Below are positions 58,551 to 64,000 of a stretch of 64,000 nucleotides of DNA, piece by piece. The stretch lies in contig JACONN010000001.1 in NCBI GenBank assembly GCA_014323675.1, positions 43,215 through 107,214 of the forward strand, in the 5' to 3' direction. The position numbers and the translations under genes were made by a program. Numbering within the stretch: position 1 is the first letter of the stretch; the number at the start of each line of letters is the position of its first letter. The notes beneath the pieces were generated by a model. That model saw nothing but the letters and a program-made list of their open reading frames with translations, did not search any database and was not told the origin of the DNA. The stretch is from Hormoscilla sp. GM7CHS1pb. Its GTDB lineage: Bacteria; Cyanobacteriota; Cyanobacteriia; Cyanobacteriales; Desertifilaceae.

Positions 58551-59993
58551 TTACAGGCTGAAAGATTGCAGGTGATCATTAATTGCCGAAGCAGTAGTAC
58601 GGGTGGCATCCTCGCTTATTGCACCCGAGATCAAAGCCTGATCAGAAAACCCGAGAGCATGGCGCATGAATAAAATGCCATCAGTTAACGCTCCCGCAGT
58701 GCCATTGCCATCTACATCTAACATCATGTCCCCCACTTCATCCAAGTAGGTAACAATTTCCTCGGTATCGCGGGTGGCATCTTCACCTACAACACCTTCA
58801 GTCAAAGTTTCTCCCCTGAACCCGAAGAGATAACGTATGGCTACAAGGCCGTCAGTTAACGCATCTATAACTCCATTGCCATCAATATCCAGTGTCGGTT
58901 GAGTGATCAAGGTTGGACCGGGGACTTTATTTTCAGGTAGCTGATCTGGGAAGGTTAATGCAATTGAACTGGGAACAAAGTTGCTATTTGCAGGCAGATG
59001 ATCTGGGTTGGCACTAAAGTTGATCTGCGTCTCTTCAAAGCCTGGTAACGCTGTGAAGTTGGCCCTGTAAAGGGTAAGGTTAGAATTGTTGGGCCAATTT
59101 CCTTCAGCATCTATCCAAGCTTGCAGGATGTATTTGTCTGTGTTGGGGTCGCCGTCCAAACCCCCATTGGCGATCGGATCGTCCAAGACTGCACTTATAG
59201 GTTGCGCACCCAAAGAGAAGCGCTCGGTCAAACCAGTGACTGGATCGAATGCTACTTGAGAACTGTCCCAATGCATGCCAAAGGCTATTCCTGTGGTGGG
59301 AGTTTCCGCAGGTTCGCTAGAGTAGTTAACATCAAAGCTGATCTTCGTGGTCTCTAAGATAGAGGGAGGAATTGCATGAGTTGTGGCGATCGTGTTTGTT
59401 TTGGTCAGATCTTCAGGAGTGATTTTCAGTTGAATGACTTCTTCAGGAGCAGAGGGTATGTCCTCAAAGATTATTGGCCCGCCTATATCGCTGAGATATC
59501 CTGGCTTGTAAACAGGTTCAGCCCATCCGAAGCTCTCCAGCTTCACTAGTTCGCCGATCTTGCTTATCGGCAGAGACCCATAAACTAGGCGACCGAAGAC
59601 TTCCCCATCTTCTAGCCCCAAGGCTTTGAGATCCACTAACAATGCCTCCCCATCTTCTTCTGCCCTCGCTCGAATGGCCACCGTCTGGCCATCAACCTGA
59701 AGGAAGTTGACGCTTACGTACGAGGGTGCTTTTTCGGTTCCTTGAATAGCGGCGTCTACGCCGTCTGCGCCAGCTGCATAGACCCAAGTTAGTTCGCGGT
59801 CAACTTTGTCAATCAACTGTGAAATCTGACTATCCGTCAAATTCTTCTTCGCTGCCAGATACCCTGGCAAATCAAAGCGGGGTCCGAAATCAATTGTATC
59901 TATCCAATCTTGTATGATGGATTTGTCTGTGGTCGAGTTGCCGTCCCAACCCCCATTAGTGACCGGATCAGTATTGGTTTCATTACTTGCCAT
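58551..59993 (-). CDS. Cohesin-like/dockerin-like protein, copy 1
   Basis: About 480 residues from ATG 59993 with GGAGG upstream. The middle holds a cohesin-like beta domain (TGIAFGMHWDSSQVAFDP, then TLYRANFTALPGF). The C-terminus has two dockerin-type calcium loops (LDIDGNGVIDALTDGLVAIR and LDVDGNGTAGALTDGILFMR). The N-terminal third is unknown and has a region similar to part of the cohesin domain (NGGWDGN...DKSIIQDWID). No classical signal peptide. Such surface proteins may hold extracellular assemblies together through Ca-dependent contacts. Confidence 0.75.
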   Translation of the reverse strand: MASNETNTDPVTNGGWDGNSTTDKSIIQDWIDTIDFGPRFDLPGYLAAKKNLTDSQISQLIDKVDRELTWVYAAGADGVDAAIQGTEKAPSYVSVNFLQVDGQTVAIRARAEEDGEALLVDLKALGLEDGEVFGRLVYGSLPISKIGELVKLESFGWAEPVYKPGYLSDIGGPIIFEDIPSAPEEVIQLKITPEDLTKTNTIATTHAIPPSILETTKISFDVNYSSEPAETPTTGIAFGMHWDSSQVAFDPVTGLTERFSLGAQPISAVLDDPIANGGLDGDPNTDKYILQAWIDAEGNWPNNSNLTLYRANFTALPGFEETQINFSANPDHLPANSNFVPSSIALTFPDQLPENKVPGPTLITQPTLDIDGNGVIDALTDGLVAIRYLFGFRGETLTEGVVGEDATRDTEEIVTYLDEVGDMMLDVDGNGTAGALTDGILFMRHALGFSDQALISGAISEDATRTTASAINDHLQSFSL

Positions 59994-60022
59994 AAGGTTC
60001 CTCCGCCAATTTTGGCTAATTT

Positions 60023-60175
60023 TGCTTTTCATCATCTCTGGGTTTCGCCGGTTCCTTTTGATGTTTCCACCGGTGCCTGGCTTGCCCTAGCGGTTGTCAG
60101 GAGTATTGCAGTCCTGACTTGTGACTCGGCCAATAGGCCTATGACTCGGGTCATTTGACCTCGTTTGGTTTATCT
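60023..60175 (-). other. Group II intron-like 5' segment in the dockerin gene leader
   Basis: On the minus strand it aligns with 61390-61530 of the other strand: GGTCAAATGACC...GAGTCATAGG, then CACCGGTGGAAACATCAAAA and GGAACCGGCGAAACCCAGAG. It runs up to the ribosome binding site of the gene that starts at 59993. No coding capacity. Confidence 0.5.
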
Positions 60176-60202
60176 ATCTTAATCTTACACTATTATTTTA
60201 TT

Positions 60203-61091
60203 TTACATCAGACTGAAAGATTGCAGGTGCGCATTAATTGCCTCCGCAGTAGTACGGGTGGCATCCTCGCTTATTGCACCCGAGATTAAAGCCTGATCTT
60301 CAAACCCGAGAGCATAACGCATGAATAAAATACCATCAGTTAACGCTCCCGCTGTGCCATTGCCATCTACATCTAACATTATGTCCCCCACTTCATCCAA
60401 GTAGGTAACAATTTCTGATGTATCGCGGGTGGCACCTTCGCCTACAACATCTTCAGTCAAAGTTTCTCCCCTGAACCCGAAGAGATAACGTATGGCTACA
60501 AGGCCGTCAGTTAACGCATCTATAACTCCATTCCCATCAATATCCAGTGTAGGTGATGGTGGTGGAGTATGCAAGGTTAATGCAATTGAACTGGGGACAA
60601 AGTTGCTATTTGCAGGCAGATGATCTGGGTTGGCACTAAAGTTGATCTGCGTCTCTTCAAACCCTGGTAGTGCTGTGAAGTTAGCCCTGTAAAGGGTAAG
60701 ATTAGAATTGTTGGGCCAATTTCCTTGTTCATCTACCCAAGCTTGCAGGATGTATTTGTCTGTGTTCGGGTCGCCATCTAAACCCCCATTGGTGACAGGA
60801 TCGTCCAAGACTGCACTTATAGGTTGCGCGCCCACAGAGAAGCGCTCGGTCAGACCAGTGACTGGATCGAATGCTACTTGAGAACTGTCCCAATGCATGC
60901 CAAAGGCTATTCCTGTGGTGGGAGTTTCCGCAGGTTCAGTAGAGTAGTTGACATCAAAGCTGATGTTCGTATTTGGTTCTACTGCTTCGGTCAGTTCAGA
61001 AGGAGTGATTTTCAGTTGAATGACTTCTGACTGCCAGATACCCTGGCACATCAAAGAGAGATCCTTCTTCAATTTCAAATACTGGATTCAT
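60203..61091 (-). pseudogene. Cohesin-like/dockerin-like protein, copy 2, deleted N-terminus
   Basis: The C-terminal cohesin and two dockerin loops are nearly identical to copy 1. At the start, ATG 61091 reads MNPVFEIEEGSLFDVPGYLA and then changes frame: the about 190 codons between PGYLA and EVIQLKITP of copy 1 are missing, and the join is out of frame. An ATG at 61078 opens the cohesin frame directly and could give a 291-residue product. Confidence 0.7.
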
Positions 61092-61382
61092 AAGGCTCCT
61101 CGGTACTTGGTTTGATCCATTTATCTTATCTTACACTATTTTATTTGATTTTACCTCCCCGACAGCTATTTTTGGTAAATTTCTCACCTCATGCCTATCG
61201 AGGGTAAATCACAAGGCTTCTTTTGGCCAATTTTGGCTAATTTGGCTTTTGAGATTCTCTAGGTAGCAACTGGTGATACCAAACCCATTCCGACCTCAAG
61301 CATGCTCGTTATCTTGGGTCTTTTAGGCTCTGATGGCCAGCAATCAAGATATTTTAGTGCGACCCGTTTAGCGTAAAGAGCC
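61092..61382. other. Intergenic upstream of copy 2
   Basis: Contains CCAATTTTGGCTAATTTGGC (about 61233-61252), also present before copy 1 near 60010. The bases before both ATGs (CTTGGTTT-ACCGAG context) are similar to those of the subtilase gene start at 58445. No gene. Confidence 0.45.
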
Positions 61383-61800
61383 AGAATGGACAAGGAGTGT
61401 CAATGACCATGTCACGAGCCATAGGACCGAGACCGCTAGCAGGATACTATTAGTCCTGAAACTTGTAGGGTCAAGTCAGTCACCGGTGGAAACATCAAAA
61501 GGAACCGGCGAAACCCAGAGATGATGAGGGTGCGAGTCCCTCTCCCCTAAGTGCAGGGGTAAAAGCATCACCCCTACGGTAGCTTCGCGTCCGGAGACAC
61601 CCACCCATGTCATGCGCGGGAGCTCCCGGACGCGATGGCATCAATCCGTAACAGGAAACCAGTGGAATAAGGCTTATACACTGGCCCCAAATGGGAATGG
61701 AGTTAGTGCTAGCCCCTCTGAAATGGCTAGCAACATACCCGGTAGAACTCCCGGGGTTCCTGATAGCATAGGTCTCCAGAACGGAGCACTGTCCTGAGAC
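61383..61800 (+). mobile_element. Group II intron-like structured RNA, no ORF
   Basis: Many paired elements: CACCGGTGG / GGAACCGGCG, GGTGCGAGTCCCTCTCC, AGGGGTAAAAGCATCACCCC, CGCGTCCGG...CCGGACGCG. The GGCTTATACACTGGCCCC to AACTCCCGGGG part matches the fragment at 12803. Layout suggests group II intron domain I, starting near GTGTCAATGACC. No reverse transcriptase and no clear domain V found up to 62050. Confidence 0.5.
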
Positions 61801-62072
61801 AAAAATATCTCAAAATCAGGGGTAATAACCCTCATATAGAATCTAGCACAATCGATTAATGTATATTGTAGTCGAAGGACAGGTTCCTAGACCAAAATAC
61901 TGGAACTAGGAAAGAATACCTGTCTCAGCGATGTAAGAGAAAGAGGAGTAGTACCCCCTATTACCCAATCACAGGATCTTTGTTGAAGGGGATGGGTCTG
62001 ATACCAAATTGGTTTGGCCCTAGGAGGGTTCAAGCCCTGGCTAATTGTTGTATTTTACGGAAATTATGAATT
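61801..62072. other. Intergenic, possibly further intron sequence
   Basis: TTCCTAGACC...GGAACTAGGAA (about 61887-61913) and CTGTCTCAGCGATGTAAGAGA suggest continued RNA structure. GAGGGTTCAAGCCCTGGCTA at 62025-62044 is a divergent interspersed repeat. No gene. Confidence 0.35.
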
Positions 62073-62507
62073 ATGGAATCTTTAACGATGGCGGCTGTAG
62101 CTATTGGAACTGTAGTAGCTACGAAAGCATTGGAAAAAACAGGAGCAAAAGTTGGAGAAGCAGTATTTGACCAGACTGCAAAGTTTCTAGAATCGCTCAA
62201 GCAAGAGTCTCCAGGTACTATGATAGCGATTGAGCAGGCTCCAGAACTACCTTTAGATTATGGTAAAGCAGTGCTGGAGATAGAAGCAGCAGCAAAAGTC
62301 AATCCTCAATTTGCCCAAGCGATGCAGGAATTGGCAACAACAGCAGAAGCTGAGGGAAATCCCAAACTAGATGAAGTTCTCCAAGAAATTAAAGATACGC
62401 TGAATGCTCGACAAGCATCTATGTCAAAATTGGAGAAATTTGCAGATAAAATCGGGCAATTTGTCCAAACTGGCAGTACGGGTAAAATTGAGCATCAGAG
62501 CTTTTAA
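62073..62507 (+). CDS. Unknown small protein preceding NTPase gene
   Basis: 144 residues. N-terminal MAAVAIGTVVATKALEKTG, helical, then amphipathic helices (FLESLKQES, LATTAEAEGNPKLDE). The end (ADKIGQFVQTGSTGKIEHQ) resembles the start of the next gene product (ADKIGAFAAPGSKVHIENQ). The same kind of protein is found beside NACHT-type genes in cyanobacteria, which suggests an adaptor role, but this is inference. Confidence 0.55.
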   Translation: MESLTMAAVAIGTVVATKALEKTGAKVGEAVFDQTAKFLESLKQESPGTMIAIEQAPELPLDYGKAVLEIEAAAKVNPQFAQAMQELATTAEAEGNPKLDEVLQEIKDTLNARQASMSKLEKFADKIGQFVQTGSTGKIEHQSF

Positions 62508-62664
62508 TTAAAAGTTGTTTGCGCCAGTTATTGATGCTAGGCCGCCCTCCTAGGGCGGAAGTTATAGCAAGCCTAAATGATTTGGGAGAGCGGTTATCGC
62601 TGAAGGATTTAGGCTAAGGTTATTGAATGTCGAAAATGGGGTAATAGATGTAAGATAGGGAAAA

Positions 62665-63861
62665 TTGGTATTAGCTATGAATATAGAATATGATAATTTT
62701 GCTGATAAAATAGGTGCTTTCGCTGCTCCGGGCAGTAAAGTTCATATTGAAAACCAAACTATTATTGTTTCCGAGCAGGATGGGAGGAGCGAAGGACGGA
62801 GAGACTGGCAATCAATCAATGCTGAAATGCTCAATACGGTAATCACTGGCAATTATCTGTACAAACCAGTGCAGAAGCAGCAGTGTGAGAAGGAAGCTTT
62901 CTTGAGGGAAAGAATAGCCCAAGGGCAAGGGAAAACCAAGGGAAAGGAAATTGCTTTGATTGGGGAAATGGGTGTGGGGAAAACTATGCTGTCCCAGGAG
63001 ATTACAGGATGTGAGTTGGAGCAAAAGTTAGGCTTCGAGGTCGTAAATTTGATAGCAGAAAGAGTAGAAAATCTGGGCCAAAAATATCAGGTGAATATCG
63101 CGGAGTTAGTGCAACAGTACGATCGATCGGAATTAACTAGCAGGGAAGCAGCAGAAAGCTTAGGGAAAATTGACACGGGTATCGACGATCGCGGGATTAG
63201 TGCAACTGCTCCAGAAGACGAGAAATGAAGAAACGCGCAGAAAATTAGCAGAAAATAGGGAAGGGGGATTCGAGGCGATCGCGGGACTAGTGCAACTGCT
63301 CCAGGATACGAGAAATGAAAACACGCGCAGAAAAGTAGCAGAAATATTAGGGAAAATAGGGAAGGGGGATTCAGAGGCGATCGCGGGATTAGTGCAACTG
63401 CTCCAGAAGACGAAAAATGAAGAAACGCGCCGGGAAGTAGCACGAAGCTTAGGGAACATTGGGAATGGTGACTCAGAGGCGATCGCGGGATTAGTGCAAC
63501 TGCTCCAGAAGACAAGAAATGAAAACACGCGCCGGGAAGTAGCAGAAATATTAGGGAAAATAGGGAAGGGGATTCAGAGGCGATCGCGGGATTAGTGCAA
63601 CTGCTCCAGGATACGAGTAATAAAGAAACTCACAGTCAAGTAGCAGAAAGCTTAGGAAAAATTGGCAATGGTTCCTCAGAGGCGATCGCGGCTTTAGTGG
63701 AACTGTTCCAGTCATCTCAAAAAGAAGTAAACAACTGGAAATTAGGAGCAAGTTTGGGATTTGTTTGCATCGTATCTCGGTCTGCGATCTCGGCTTTAGA
63801 ACAACTTATCCCGTCGGATATATTGGAAATAATATTTGCAGAATTAGCAGGTATTCTATAG
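62665..63861 (+). pseudogene. Decayed NACHT-like NTPase with HEAT-repeat array
   Basis: The N-terminus has a KVHIENQTI element and a P-loop GEMGVGKT near residue 105. About 60 codons later HEAT/PBS-lyase repeats begin, so the rest of an NTPase domain seems to be deleted. Six repeat units with the key phrase AIAGLVQLLQ lie at a 102-bp period (start points of CTGCTCC at 63206, 63296, 63398, 63500, 63601, 63703). Frame is lost near 63165-63195, and again at a G run 63568-63571. STAND NTPases with HEAT repeats sense phage proteins in defence; this copy looks non-functional. Confidence 0.65.
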
Positions 63862-64000
63862 AGATCCTAAATCCTAGTGTAGAAGCTTGCTACGGGCGGA
63901 TCCGCCGCTAAAATTGGTTGCTAGTCTGGAGACTAGCAAATTATGCTTCAACGAGCGCTGGTCCCTCTTAACTTTGGTCTGTCCTCATGGCCTAAATGAT
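63862..64000. other. End of window
   Basis: No gene. A GCTAGTCTGGAGACTAGC hairpin lies at about 63920-63937 after the HEAT array. Confidence 0.4.

Overview
The window is cyanobacterial chromosome, most likely from a filamentous, repeat-rich cyanobacterium. The signs are very frequent HIP1 palindromes (GCGATCGC), cyanobacterium-typical gene families (DUF2973, TIGR04376, DUF29, many Uma2 genes, a ThrS without the TGS domain, PEP-CTERM), two HLR1/RpaB-like boxes and many short palindromic repeats. I cannot name the genus from sequence alone. I saw no rRNA gene, tRNA gene or CRISPR array.

Layout. 0.2-7.1 kb: housekeeping genes recG, gor-type reductase, peroxiredoxin, tyrA, a pentapeptide protein and a SUI1 factor. 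7.1-13.3 kb: accessory region with two Uma2 genes, two damaged Pmp3 genes sharing a promoter block, a truncated dienelactone hydrolase, a MITE, an LRAT-like protein, a PIN toxin pair and a piece of structured, group II intron-like RNA. 13.3-17.5 kb: GH19-type endolysin/chitinase, thrB, a TnpB-only insertion sequence and a methyltransferase. 17.6-27.4 kb: a defence island with toxin-antitoxin relics, a DUF262/HEPN operon, a HerA ATPase plus winged-helix NurA-like nuclease pair, and a UPF0175/DUF3368 pair. 27.6-34.2 kb: thrS, DUF2973 gene, a gene split by an IS1-type element and an M20 amidohydrolase. 34.2-40.2 kb: nuclease-like gene, an Uma2 gene split by a 205-bp element, an ABC-F ATPase and a PEP-CTERM protein gene split by a MITE. 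40.4-55.5 kb: hemC, glgA, DUF29, ligA, a second UPF0175/DUF3368 pair, an alpha-hydroxy-acid oxidase, a glycerophosphodiesterase, TIGR04376, a GspC/PilP-like protein and mnmG. 55.6-61.1 kb: a large Calx-beta/RTX subtilase-like protein and two cohesin/dockerin-like paralogues. 61.3-63.9 kb: a second group II intron-like segment and a decayed NTPase with a near-identical HEAT-repeat array.

Three themes stand out. First, the defence island carries two multi-gene systems in good reading frame. Second, several small non-autonomous elements can be delimited to the base because they split recognisable genes or carry target-site duplications; one family (ends GGGTGTGGTCAAAA) has three complete copies, each with a perfect 9-bp duplication. 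Third, at least nine genes, including essential ones such as hemC and ligA, are broken by a one-base change in a homopolymer. This looks more like consensus sequencing error than gene loss, so these genes are annotated here over their full span.
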